This document shows, in pieces, positions 31,315 through 41,214 of a stretch of DNA of 64,000 nucleotides. The notes below the pieces were generated by a model, which saw only the letters and a program-made list of their open reading frames with translations, ran no database searches and had not been told where the DNA came from. Where the stretch lies: contig PSQN01000003.1 in assembly GCA_002989075.1 (NCBI GenBank), forward strand, positions 963,921 to 1,027,920, in the 5' to 3' direction. Position 1 is the stretch's first letter. Every line of letters begins with the position of its first letter. Both the position numbers and the translations under genes were made by a program. The DNA is from Arthonia radiata. Taxonomy: Eukaryota > Ascomycota > Arthoniomycetes > Arthoniales > Arthoniaceae.

Positions 31315-32454
31315 CGACCTAGGCTGCATGAGCACGTGAAGTACGGATTCCCTTTTTTGGATTAATAGAAAGACAGGAGGGAGACGTGGGAGGAGATTGC
31401 AGGGCAGATGCGGCGTCATTCCTTGATGACCGATACGACTGATGTGTTTCCACGAGTATACGTAGACGATTGTGTTTTCTTACGGCCTTTCTATGCATAG
31501 TCTCAATGAAAGCGGTCACCACTTACGCGGCTTCCTGAATGAAGTGGTGGAGCCTACAATGACAGTCGCGAGATCGAGGCGATTGGAGGCAGCTGTACTC
31601 GCGGCTCACTTGCCTGGGGGTAGTGCCGTCTCCGCTTCTTTGACGGGGGTTGCGTGAGCAGGCGTAAGTATCTGTGGCCTTGTATGGGGATGGTGGTACA
31701 AATGCAGACACGCGTTTACGTCTTTGGCCAAACACGGTGTCTAGCGCGCGTGAGGACGAACAGCAACGGCCCGGCGCTTGAAAGTCCCCACCAATCAGCG
31801 GCCTCCTTTTTACCTCTTCTCCGATGATCACCACGCTGTTGGTGCAGGTCCTCTGCATCTTTTAGCGCTCCTTCCTTTTCTCTGATGTTTGAGAATCCCC
31901 GATGACTCTAATCATGGCTGCCTCGAGCCATCTCAAAAGGCCGCCAGACCCCTCCGATTCCCAATGGCCCCCGCAATGAACTATTAGACCCGCGCGCAGC
32001 AGCTTGTCAATTCACCCCAGGCCTACCCAACTCGGCAGAAGCACAGTCAATACACCTACCGACAGCCGTGACTGCTAGCTGCGTCCATTCTTAATTTCGC
32101 GAAATTCAGTGCCTGTCGCAACCCACCCCACCACCTGGCTCATTGGACATCCACTCACACTATCGACTCGACTCTCTCTTCCTATCTTATCCAGGCTCCA
32201 GCTATTACTTGCACCAATCCGCCAACCTCTAGCACTCGCAAGAGTGGTGCTCTTTTCATACACTCCCCGGACCGCACGTCAGCTCCTGCAGAGCGCAGGC
32301 CTTTCTCTGACTCGATCAGCCGCGAAGACGCTCCTCAAGTCCACTCCAGCTGTCCTCGGACCTGTCCAAGTCGTTGCAAGATACGCGAGTCGGATGAGTG
32401 CTGTCAGCAAGCACTCAATCCCGACAAGCACTGTATTATGAGCACGCGAGGCTC
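31315..32454. other. Intergenic between two large plus-strand genes
   Basis: No gene is supported. A C/T-rich stretch from about 32100 to 32350 precedes the next start and looks like a fungal promoter and 5' leader. A longer leader frame lacks an ATG before 32455. Confidence 0.45.
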
Positions 32455-35400
32455 ATGGCGGCCTCTCCCAACTCTCGTCGCCATCCCTCCACTTCACACT
32501 CTCCTCGCTCCTCTCGTCCCGTACGCAATAATTCTCGCCGCACCTCGCCCGTGACACCACCACTGCCACTGCCCAAAGGAGCGTGCAACTGGCGAAACCT
32601 TCAACAAGGCGCTCACTCCAACACATGTGGATGTCGTCGCTTTTGGTCGCGCGCTCAGAGCCTGCAGCAAGAGTATGGAGAGCATTCAGAGCGGTCAATA
32701 TCTGGGATTGAGCGGACATCGTGCTTCTGTGGGCATCATGCATGCTTTCACTCGGAGCAGCAAGAGCCCATAGACCTGAACCAGGCCACACCGGCTGATG
32801 CTGAGGCCTCGCAGGCCATGCCTCCACCAGAAGGGGCAGGCCGACCCAGAACTGCCAGTCAATCAGGCTACATACCCCGCTCTGCGCTTCGGAAGGCCAA
32901 GACAAGTCCCGGTAGAGTCCGTCAAGACACTTCCAGCGTCTCGCGAGACAGCTTATTTGGTGAGCCCAGGCAGCCGCGACGACAGAAAGGCGACATCAAC
33001 CATAATCAGGTGGATGATAACAAAGCAGTCGTATCTGGACTCGGGCTGTATGTCGAGTCGACACGCAACCAGCCGTTTCCGAGCAAGTTCTCCACGGCCG
33101 CACAATTCGCTGTTGAGCAATTTCCATCGACACGGACGCCCTCTCGAATGACGCCAACAGAACTTGCGTCTGAGCGGAGCGCAATTGTCAATTCCAGTCC
33201 CAGCCGTGTTTTCTCTGATCATATCACGAAGCAACGAGCATCGCCTTTAGGCTTAGGCATCCCACCTTTGCAGCCAATGGAAGGTGTCCATCCGGACGAC
33301 ATTGCGCAGAGCGCCACAGAGATCGCGACACCCAGCAATGCTGGCACTCCTGCTTTGAGAGCCGCTGATGACGCCATGGATCAAATCAAGGAGGGCATCG
33401 ACACTCTGCATCGAGATGTCGCCAGGCTGCATCCGTCTCCCCAGGCCATTGCACAAGCGTTCGACGGCCCTTCCTCAAGGTCTCAGCACTCGGACCGCAG
33501 TCACCGCAACAATGCCGCTGCTTCCCCCTTGGTACCTGCACCTCATTCTGCCCGCGGTAGCAAGCCATCGACACTGGCCACACTGATCTCGAACGTCGCG
33601 TCCTTGCGCCACATACTAGCCGAAATACCCAACCTTGGAGTTTCCTTGGCGAACCTGGGCCAACGTGTGGACGCTTTAGAGAGTGTATCATTTGCACATA
33701 GTGCCATTGAAGAACATAATGATCGGTTTGAGCACTTCGATGGTCGCATGCTTGACATTGAGAGCCGCGTTGACGAGCTGGAAAAGTTTCGCGCAGACTG
33801 TGTAGATTCCAGCGACTCGCTCAGATCGTTTCGAGAAGACTCGCCAAGTATAACACGTGATGTTGCGCATGGAGAAGCTGACGCGGGTCCGACACCACTG
33901 GTGAATATGCGCTCTAGTTATCGCGATGTTGGCTCTCGCGTGACTGCTATACAGAGACTGCGTAACATCGAGGAGCGATTGAGTGGGCTGGGTAGCTCGA
34001 ACGCTCAATCTGTACCTACACCTACGGTCGAAGTCATACTTCTTCCTTGGGGCAAGCACTTGCAAGGCGTTTGGCACGAGCCGCAAAACGCTTCTCAAGC
34101 CTCCAATGCAGGGGCACAGGGCGCTACCACTGAACAGACGCAGTCCGCGATGGCGAAAAACACTACTGACCTTCTAATGAGCGACGCGGTCCTTGAGGAG
34201 TGGCCTCACAACACCCTTGTAGCGCGGGCAATTGGGCATACTGCAGGAGGAGGAGGCCGTGCCTATGAACGCTTGAAGAGCCGTGGCTTTGTCCGCAACA
34301 CTCAACTGGGCGATCTGACAGCCCGGGGTATCTACGAAGCTGTCTGCCAGACATTTGGCGAAGTCCTTCGTGCAAATCCGACAGCAGGATCAGTCCCAAG
34401 CAAGGCCAACGTGGAAAGGCATCCACATCTCCTCGCATTGCGCAGCGCTTTCATCCCTTTGCGAAAGGTCCACAAGCATTCACGCTTGCGCTTTCTCTCC
34501 GAATCGGAACTTACCACGCCAGCTCTTTGGACCTACGACTTTCTCGAGTCGAGTGTCTTCATGAAGGCGCCTAAACAGGGCGTGACGAAGCTCTTCATTA
34601 CAAGCCCTGCAGGCTACCTCCAGGACGCCAACGCCCCGGGATGGACCTGGCAGAAACTCAGGGAGCTTCCCCGGGTTAAAGAGCTCGATGAACCTGTCAA
34701 AGCCGACACTCAAGATGGTGTGCCGGAAGCCGATGCCTGCGAACCCTGCTGGGAGCACGATGCTAGGCTCGACCCTGCATCCAGCCAGTTCTCCTCTTTC
34801 ACTTCCAACGTCTCTTTTGAGTCATCACATCATCCTTCGCCGCCGCATAGCAAACCTGACGCGGTCGACGACGACGTGGAGGAAGATCCTGATTATGAGG
34901 AAGGATCTGCTGGGGAGTCTGCTGCAGAATTTGCAGAATTTGCAGACTTCTCATCCTCGTCTGACGAGTCCGAAGCTCGTTCTCATCACCCCGCGCCTAT
35001 CACGCCGGTCTCAGATTTTCCACCCTCGCGGCCTGGTCAGCTGCAGCGCCGCACTGCCTCTTTACCCGTCACGCAAGCCGCGTTGTCAACCTTTATGCCG
35101 CACATATCCGTCGCAGAACCTACGCATCCCAAGCGGCAAATCGCGTCTTTTGACAACGTACTTACCTCATCCTCCAATTTTGAGGCGCTGCTGCCCTCCT
35201 CTCGCTCAATCTCATCACTCTCCAAACGCCGGCGTCTGTCTCGCACACCTTCTGGTCGTGTACCTATCGAAGACGACGCACCATGGGCGCTCACGCCACG
35301 AAGGTCAAGCAATCTTGAGAACATGGTCCATGATCATGACGAGGTCGACGAAGCAGAAGCAGCATATCAGACTCACCGAGCTCGCTCAGTCGTCAAGGTT

Positions 35401-35940
35401 CCGTTGAAAGACCGCGCTGGCAGTGCTGCGGCCTACGCTACGCCGTACAGTTTCAGTGGACCTGGCAAGCTCGCGCAAGGTGACACAGACATGGACGACA
35501 GTGACGAGGATTCTGACTCTGGTGATGACGCCAACGACAACGATGACGAGGACAACGATGAGGAGGGAAGCGATGAAGACCCGGACTTCGCAGACGAGCC
35601 GTCACGCTCCGTCGAGTCTGAAATGGAGATGGATGCGTTGGTCACGCTCGAAGAAGAGGCGTGGGAAGGCGTGGGCGATGACGAGGACGAAGATATGGAC
35701 GTTTTGGATAAAGGTAAGAGGAAGAGGGTAGGCCATTCGAGGCGAAAGACTGGCCCGAGAAAGAAGGTAGCGGATGTGCAGATGAGCGACGACATTGACG
35801 AGGAGGCAAGCGATGGCGAGATGGCCGATTTTGAGGATGAAGATGACGCGAATGAAGATGCAGGGCACGGCGCCCAGGAAAAGGGACCGTTTGACGACAG
35901 TGACGATTCTGACGATGCTGACGAACTGGGCGTGGAGTGA
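32455..35940 (+). CDS. Large conserved ascomycete protein with N-terminal Cys/His cluster and acidic C-terminus
   Basis: Single exon, 1161 aa; function not recognised. The N-terminus has a Cys/His cluster that may bind metal: C44, C58 and C60 (NTCGCRRFW), then C90, C92, H94, H95, C97 and H99 (SCFCGHHACFH). A helical region with coiled-coil character lies around residues 370-480 (LGQRVDALESV; IESRVDELEKF). A globular part (about 520-780) begins TVEVILLPWGKHLQGVWHE and contains YERLKSRGFVRNTQLGDLTA and LWTYDFLESSVFMKAPKQGV. The rest is disordered, with SKRRRLSRTP as a likely nuclear signal, long Asp/Glu runs and a basic KGKRKRVGHSRRKTGPRKK patch. Acidic and basic tracts suggest a nuclear or chromatin role (inference). 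The ATG at 32455 is the first in frame; the frame is open upstream but without an ATG. Confidence 0.82.
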   Translation: MAASPNSRRHPSTSHSPRSSRPVRNNSRRTSPVTPPLPLPKGACNWRNLQQGAHSNTCGCRRFWSRAQSLQQEYGEHSERSISGIERTSCFCGHHACFHSEQQEPIDLNQATPADAEASQAMPPPEGAGRPRTASQSGYIPRSALRKAKTSPGRVRQDTSSVSRDSLFGEPRQPRRQKGDINHNQVDDNKAVVSGLGLYVESTRNQPFPSKFSTAAQFAVEQFPSTRTPSRMTPTELASERSAIVNSSPSRVFSDHITKQRASPLGLGIPPLQPMEGVHPDDIAQSATEIATPSNAGTPALRAADDAMDQIKEGIDTLHRDVARLHPSPQAIAQAFDGPSSRSQHSDRSHRNNAAASPLVPAPHSARGSKPSTLATLISNVASLRHILAEIPNLGVSLANLGQRVDALESVSFAHSAIEEHNDRFEHFDGRMLDIESRVDELEKFRADCVDSSDSLRSFREDSPSITRDVAHGEADAGPTPLVNMRSSYRDVGSRVTAIQRLRNIEERLSGLGSSNAQSVPTPTVEVILLPWGKHLQGVWHEPQNASQASNAGAQGATTEQTQSAMAKNTTDLLMSDAVLEEWPHNTLVARAIGHTAGGGGRAYERLKSRGFVRNTQLGDLTARGIYEAVCQTFGEVLRANPTAGSVPSKANVERHPHLLALRSAFIPLRKVHKHSRLRFLSESELTTPALWTYDFLESSVFMKAPKQGVTKLFITSPAGYLQDANAPGWTWQKLRELPRVKELDEPVKADTQDGVPEADACEPCWEHDARLDPASSQFSSFTSNVSFESSHHPSPPHSKPDAVDDDVEEDPDYEEGSAGESAAEFAEFADFSSSSDESEARSHHPAPITPVSDFPPSRPGQLQRRTASLPVTQAALSTFMPHISVAEPTHPKRQIASFDNVLTSSSNFEALLPSSRSISSLSKRRRLSRTPSGRVPIEDDAPWALTPRRSSNLENMVHDHDEVDEAEAAYQTHRARSVVKVPLKDRAGSAAAYATPYSFSGPGKLAQGDTDMDDSDEDSDSGDDANDNDDEDNDEEGSDEDPDFADEPSRSVESEMEMDALVTLEEEAWEGVGDDEDEDMDVLDKGKRKRVGHSRRKTGPRKKVADVQMSDDIDEEASDGEMADFEDEDDANEDAGHGAQEKGPFDDSDDSDDADELGVE

Positions 35941-36427
35941 TTCAGGGTCATCGCGAGCAGGTATATTGCTTACGACTTTTGGATATTACTTCAGCACATG
36001 GGACGAAGAGGAGGCGCGTCTGGGCACAGGACGCAGCGGACTATTTCAGTGTTTTGCTATTATTTCGGCAGGCAATTTCCGGTATCTACTGTACAATTAC
36101 GACATAAAAGCTCACCACTACAGGCGTACGCATTCTTCGATGACACAGCCAAGCGGACCACACATCTCGACTGTACGATGGTATGGCACACATCTCCGTA
36201 TAGATAAGTTGAACACAATGAACGTTTAGATGATAGTGCTTTTCTGCTTCTTGGTGCGTGCAGGTTTGATTGCTCTTGCCTAGCGCTCAGACAATGTCCG
36301 CCCGAAGCAATGGATTGCAATGGCAGATTACGCTACACTGTCCGAGAGTTATTTGAGAAGCATCAGCCGCTACTCTGTAGCATTGTCGGCATCCCCAACT
36401 CACCAGGCCATGCCTTTTGTTCCCAAG

Positions 36428-37060
36428 CTAGTCATACGCCTCACCGAACCCCTCAAGGTCCTCAAACCCACCATCGTCCCACCCAACTACCTCACCGTCC
36501 CCATAGCCCGCGTCGTCCATCCCATCGTCAGTGCTGTCATCCCCCTCATCCTCGTCATAGCTCTCGTCCCAATGTTCGCCACAAGATCCATCGTCACCGC
36601 ATTCATCACCCTCACCAACCCCGCCACCCCCCAAACCCTCCACATCCCCCTCCGCCTGCCCGCGGATCCTCGAAAAATCACTCTCAAGCCGGTCTATGAC
36701 ACAGTTCCATTCCAGAAGCCCGTTGCACCCCTCTAGCTCCCGCACCGCGAGCGCGGCAAGCTCCTTGATCAGGGAAGCGGTAGCGATTTGTCCGGCTTTG
36801 GTCGAAAAACTGCAGTCCCTGCCTATCTGAGCGTTGACCCACTCCGACTCTGCGGCCAGCCAGGCGGCCTCTTTGGGATCGGTGGGATCGACGTGGTCGT
36901 CGAGCGCCGCGTCGTAGGCTTCTAGGAGTTGTTCTTCGAGTGGGTCTGGTAATCCGGGGTTGGGCGCTGTGAGTTCTTGGAATGTGGTGAGGAATTTGCA
37001 GATTTCGGCGTAGATGGCGAGGTGCGTTTCCGCTTCTTGTGGCGTGAGAAGGGCGGGCAT
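36428..37060 (-). CDS. Family-1 small acidic protein, member 4
   Basis: Intact 210-aa single-exon member of the unrecognised family. It starts MPALLTPQEAETHLAIYAEI, then CKFLTTFQELTAP, an acidic Trp segment (KEAAWLAAESEWVNAQIG), the helix SLIKELAALAVRELEG and a C-terminal Gly/Asp/Glu-rich tail (GGGGVGEGDECGDDGS; DESYDEDEGDDSTDDG). Open frames on the opposite strand over the same DNA are Pro/His-rich mirror images of this tail. The shared promoter motif lies 108 bp upstream. There is no signal peptide. Confidence 0.7.
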   Translation of the reverse strand: MPALLTPQEAETHLAIYAEICKFLTTFQELTAPNPGLPDPLEEQLLEAYDAALDDHVDPTDPKEAAWLAAESEWVNAQIGRDCSFSTKAGQIATASLIKELAALAVRELEGCNGLLEWNCVIDRLESDFSRIRGQAEGDVEGLGGGGVGEGDECGDDGSCGEHWDESYDEDEGDDSTDDGMDDAGYGDGEVVGWDDGGFEDLEGFGEAYD

Positions 37061-37167
37061 GGTGAGTTTGAGGTTGAGGGATGTGAGATTGTGGGATTTT
37101 GGGGTGGTGGTTTGGTGTGAGGGGAAGTGTAAGAGGAGTGTTTGGGTGGGGGGTTGTTTTGATTAAG

Positions 37168-37190
37168 ATGACGTGGGGTGGCTGCTGTTG
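37168..37190 (-). promoter_or_regulatory. Family-1 promoter element with ACGTCAT (minus strand)
   Basis: On the minus strand the sequence reads CAACAGCAGCCACCCC followed by ACGTCAT (37174-37168), 108 bp before the ATG at 37060. This matches the CAACAGC-CACGTCAT core upstream of members 2 and 3, with a few inserted bases. Confidence 0.5.
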
Positions 37191-37617
37191 TGAGACAGCG
37201 GTGGAGTTGTTGCTGGGTAAAAAAGCTGGGGTAGGGCGTTTCGGAAGGGACGAGGGGTGGGGGGTGTAGATGTTTTTGAAAGGGAAGGTAGTTGGAGATA
37301 ATTTTGGAGGTGAGATTGAAGTTGAGACGAGGCGAAGTGGAAGAGAGATTGGACGTGTGAACCTGTATTGTGACGAAGTGCTGGCCAGGGAAAACGCTTG
37401 AAAGGGCAGTGAGAAGTTCGACTGGGAGACATTGATCTTCAAACGAGGTTGACAGCGTATTCTCGTGCAGACTGTATACGTTGGTTGAAACATGGCCTCT
37501 GCATTGCTCATGACGTTCGCTTAACTTGGGTTATTTTGACGAATCAGGGTTTTCTGCTGATTGGAAAGCACCGTAGTCAGGCACCATTGCAGCTCCTGAG
37601 TAGCTTCCAGTTCGCCC

Positions 37618-38337
37618 TCACAGCTCGATCAAATCCTCCTCCGCCTCTTCAGCCGCTTGAGCAGGATCGTCATCCTCCTGATTATGCTGGACTTCAGCCT
37701 CAGACTGGTCGACAGTGTCGTCGCAAGTATCATGATGAACACTACCGTCACTGTCCTCATCATCAGCGCTCTCAGGCTTCTCCTCATTCCCGTCTTCAGA
37801 ATCCTTATCAGACCACCCGCAATCCGCCGCATAGCAATCAACACCATCGTACCCCTCCGGCGCACCCTCACCGTGCACATACGCATGACTTCCGCTCCAT
37901 CCCATCGCTCTTGCACGTGCCGAAGCATCACGGTGGACCGCCATTAATGCATCCCCAACCTTGATGATCTCCCCGATGCTATCTTCCTTCTCAGACTGAG
38001 GTATATCTCCCAGGATAGCGCGGACAGACGGAAGACACAACGAAGCCATATCTTTTGCGACGAGGTAGACGCTCATCTTCAAGAAAATGTCGGTATCGGC
38101 ATTGTTCTTGAGCGTGGCGTCTGTCCAGCGCAGTTGTCTGTTGAGCCATTTCTGATGGCGGCGGTGGGGTGGATTAGCTTGCAGGTCTTCACAGGTGCTA
38201 GCGAAGGTATTGAGGAGCTGCGTTTCGAGAGGGTTGGTGTTGATGCTACGGTTGAGCAGATTGTTGAGGAAATGAGAGATCTCATCGTAGATTGCTAGAC
38301 GCGCTCTTGGAGGCACGGAGGAGAGGTCGTTGTCCAT
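37618..38337 (-). CDS. Family-1 small acidic protein, member 5
   Basis: Intact 239-aa single-exon member. It begins MDNDLSSVPPRARLAIYDEI, then HFLNNLLNRSI, a Trp segment (QKWLNRQLRWTDATL), a helical block (LVAKDMASLCLPSVRAILG) and ARARAMGWSG, which resembles RAWMKAFDLGWDG of member 2. The long C-terminal tail is acidic (DKDSEDGNEEKPESADDEDS; EAEEDLIEL). It lies head-to-tail with member 4 on the minus strand, 557 bp apart. No membrane or secretion signal is seen. Confidence 0.7.
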   Translation of the reverse strand: MDNDLSSVPPRARLAIYDEISHFLNNLLNRSINTNPLETQLLNTFASTCEDLQANPPHRRHQKWLNRQLRWTDATLKNNADTDIFLKMSVYLVAKDMASLCLPSVRAILGDIPQSEKEDSIGEIIKVGDALMAVHRDASARARAMGWSGSHAYVHGEGAPEGYDGVDCYAADCGWSDKDSEDGNEEKPESADDEDSDGSVHHDTCDDTVDQSEAEVQHNQEDDDPAQAAEEAEEDLIEL

Positions 38338-38449
38338 TTCGGCGAGCTTGGGATGGATGGACGGCGTAGTGGCAAGGGTTGTTCGTTGCTACTGAAAGAG
38401 TGAGAGATGCATGTGGGATGATGTGAGGTGGCTTGGCTCCTTCGCGTCG

Positions 38450-38517
38450 ATGACGTATTGTCATCGAAGGAGATCTTAGAAGTGATGTGGGCTTGCGGGG
38501 CGTTGCTCAGGTGATGC
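38450..38517 (-). promoter_or_regulatory. Family-1 promoter elements of member 5
   Basis: On the minus strand GCATCACCTGAGCAACG (38517-38501) and ACGTCAT (38456-38450) reproduce the two halves of the shared block, here about 45 bp apart instead of adjacent. ACGTCAT ends 113 bp before the ATG at 38337. The second half sits in a short palindrome-like context (cgatgacg, then cgtcatcg on alternate strands). Confidence 0.5.
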
Positions 38518-39582
38518 ACAATCTGTCGCTTGCCGCCCACCGATGCTGATAAGCTGCTGTAAGCACACTTTCGTCCTTGTTTTTGCTTGCCTGGCAAACT
38601 TCACGAATAATGCTAGTCCGCACCTGATTGAAGGATTGCGAGGCCCATCAAGGTTGATAGTCTATTTCGGTTCTGCGTTAAGATCTACTAGGTTTCAGCT
38701 GATAGCTGCCTTCATGCTGTATGCACGCTCAATGTCATCTAAGCGGTGAAGTGTTTCGATAGCGCTTTGAGAAGAGAACGCACTAAGCAAAGCATCCATG
38801 ATTGCTTCTTCGTCGCGTGGGCCTCTGATTCTTCGACGCTGCGATACCCCGTGGCAGCATGCGGATATCCATATATCATGCTCAAATTTTTTTCAAAGAG
38901 GTCGAAGTGATAGCAAGCAGCAGCATTGATGTCAGACAATGAATGTGAGAGGGACCGGTAGTTAATATACTCTCATTGAAGCTCAGCAGAGATTCACGCT
39001 CGTCGAAACCACACAGAGCTGTAGCCGGATTGTTCAAATCAGAAGAAAATCTCTTGCATAATCCAGCCAGGTGAAATACAAAGAATGCCTGGGCGATCCA
39101 ATCTGCGTCTCAATGACCAAGAGCTTGCTCAACGTCTGGCTGCTACGAGAATAACTCGCACTGTACACAACTGCCTGCTGCAAAGCAGAGCTACATGGCG
39201 ATACCAGTCCCGTCCCTTGAGAAACACAAGACTTGGATGATCAGGCTGAAGGCACAGCTACGCCACACTTGGATGCTCAGTCGGGTGAAGCTATTTGCAT
39301 CTTACCTTTGGCTTGGTGTTGACACTCAAAGTCTGTAACCTCTGCATCATAGCAAGACTTTGTCATACTAATGTGAGAAGCGCAGTCTTAATCTTGATAG
39401 CACGTATTTTTGGGTCGTTCTGTGTTGGTTCTGCGGCCCCTTCACGAGTGCCTAAGCTCTCTTCATCGTTTTCATCGTTCTTGTCATACGAGTCATAGAC
39501 TCCGCCTTTACCACCTGGCGACCAACGATCAACCTCGTCCCCGCGTAGCGCAAAAATGCCAAGCAACTCCAAATGAGTAGAC
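38518..39582. other. Intergenic, no gene supported
   Basis: Only short frames without motif occur. The stretch lies between the family-1 member 5 promoter and the 3' end of the membrane-protein gene. Confidence 0.45.
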
Positions 39583-40361
39583 CTAGTTGATGAAGGAGAT
39601 GTAGAAAAACGAGCATGGGATCAAACCAATCGCCAATATGTTGAGGAAATAGAGGCTGCATAGAGACATGCTTATTGTCGTTACAATCTTGAAAAACGTC
39701 CGCGCGCTCCCGCTGAGCGCGACGTTGGCGAACAAAAACACTCGTGAGCCACATGAAGTGCTCTCAAAGCTGTCCAGGCCATGAAACCCGAACCAAGTGG
39801 CATACGCAGAGGCAAGGGTCAGGAGGTGCCACTGTAGATGGCGGCCCGAGACACTCAAGGTACGGACGAATCGCGGAAAGACGAGCGACAGGCCGCTGCC
39901 GAAGTAGATGCACATCAAAATAAAGACGTCGAGGTCGTAGATCCTGCGTGTCTGCTGAGACAGGTTGAGCATCGCCACCAGAATTGCGAGCCAGAAGACG
40001 AGATTAGTGTCAAGGGCGTCGGAGACTTGGTCCTTGAGTAGTGTGTAGGTCAGGAGGGAGGCGGTCCATTGCAGATAGAAACCGAGCCTTATTCCGAGAC
40101 CTATCATGCTCATCAGCACAGTATTTGCTGCAGCGCGTACGTATATTTCCATTTCGCTGTGGAAGCGGCCATCTGCAACCTGTAGCGCCACGCCGCTTCA
40201 ACCGAGCGAGAAAGAGATATTGCCTGAGCAACTTCCGTACCGTAGATGTCTTGGTTGCCGTCAAATGCGCACTGAATACTTCGATGCTCCGTTCTCGCCA
40301 CGACATCTCCCTTCGGAAGTGGCGATGAGCTGACAATGGCGATGATCAGGGCAACCACTAC
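39583..40361 (-). CDS. Fungal polytopic membrane protein, 5' end unresolved
   Basis: Exon 2 (40100-39583) encodes about 172 residues with several hydrophobic helices (LVFWLAILVAMLNL; VFILMCIYFGSGLSLVF; LLTLASAYATWFGFHGLD). It joins through a 140-nt intron (40101-40240, GTACGG donor, GATAG acceptor) to an exon encoding CAFDGNQDIYG. The junction gives the motif DIYGLGIRLGFYLQW, which I recognise from a widespread family of uncharacterised membrane proteins in filamentous ascomycetes. Exon 1 stays open back to a TGA at 40362-40364 but contains no in-frame ATG. Either a further 5' exon exists or the gene is truncated. Similar proteins have roughly 300 or more residues with a larger C-terminal part, so this copy is short at both ends. 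Function unknown. Confidence 0.6.
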
Positions 40362-40364
40362 TCA

Positions 40365-41214
40365 GCAGGGAAAGATGCTGGATGCGGCTGGCATCGATGC
40401 CGGTGATGCTAAGTAATCTCCTAGCACCTAGCGACTTTCTACGATCCTGACCACGCATCAATGTCTTGACTGTGAGTAGTGCTGGGGAGCTGTCTGTCAT
40501 GGTAGTAGACGTCAAAAGCGAGCGAAGTCAGACGTGGTTCGTAGAAGACTTGTGTAGGGACTATCGTGGGGGTGAGAGACAATTGTTATCGTGCGCGACC
40601 TCGACCAGTCCAGAACGGTTGCCAAGGCAAGGCTGCAAGGAACGGTGTTTGGTGAAGAATCCATCATTAGGAAGCTTGCAGAAAAAGGGCGATGGACATG
40701 CAAAGAGCACTTCTGCCAGCTTAGTTGGGATGTGATTGTAGCCATATCAAGCTAGATGTTTCGGTACCGCGTCCGTCATCAGCACACTCGTCGCGCTTGC
40801 GGCGGAGGAGATACAAAAGCTGGATTAGTGCAGCAAAGTTCCACGACGAGCCGCACTTTGTACCGCGTGAAACGATGTTTCCACAAGCGGAGACTGATAT
40901 GTATCAGGGTATTACATTCCAACTCAGCTGGTAGGAAGATGGAATATTGATCTTCGTCTTGTCATAAATTACCCAACGAGGAGATTCATACTGATTTCGC
41001 CTTGGCGGCCTGCCAAGGATTGCTGGACACGGCTCAGTCTTAGCCTTTATGCACTTGGCTAGAGGCGTCACAGTCGGCTTAGTATGCCAGGATAGCAGAT
41101 GCTAGCATCAGGCAAGTCTTGGCACTGGATATTGTCCATTTCCAAGCTTCCTTCCTGGCTAGTCTCAGTTGACTCAGACCCTGAACGTTTCGGCAGGGTA
41201 GTATATTTAATCGT
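40365..41214. other. Last GC-balanced stretch before the A+T-rich block
   Basis: No complete gene is supported. It may hold a missing first exon of the membrane-protein gene. Composition changes abruptly near 41215. Confidence 0.4.

Noticed and set aside
36320-36736. Plus-strand frames overlapping family-1 member 4
   Set aside because: They are Pro/His/Ile-rich antisense shadows of the acidic tail; paralogy supports the minus strand.
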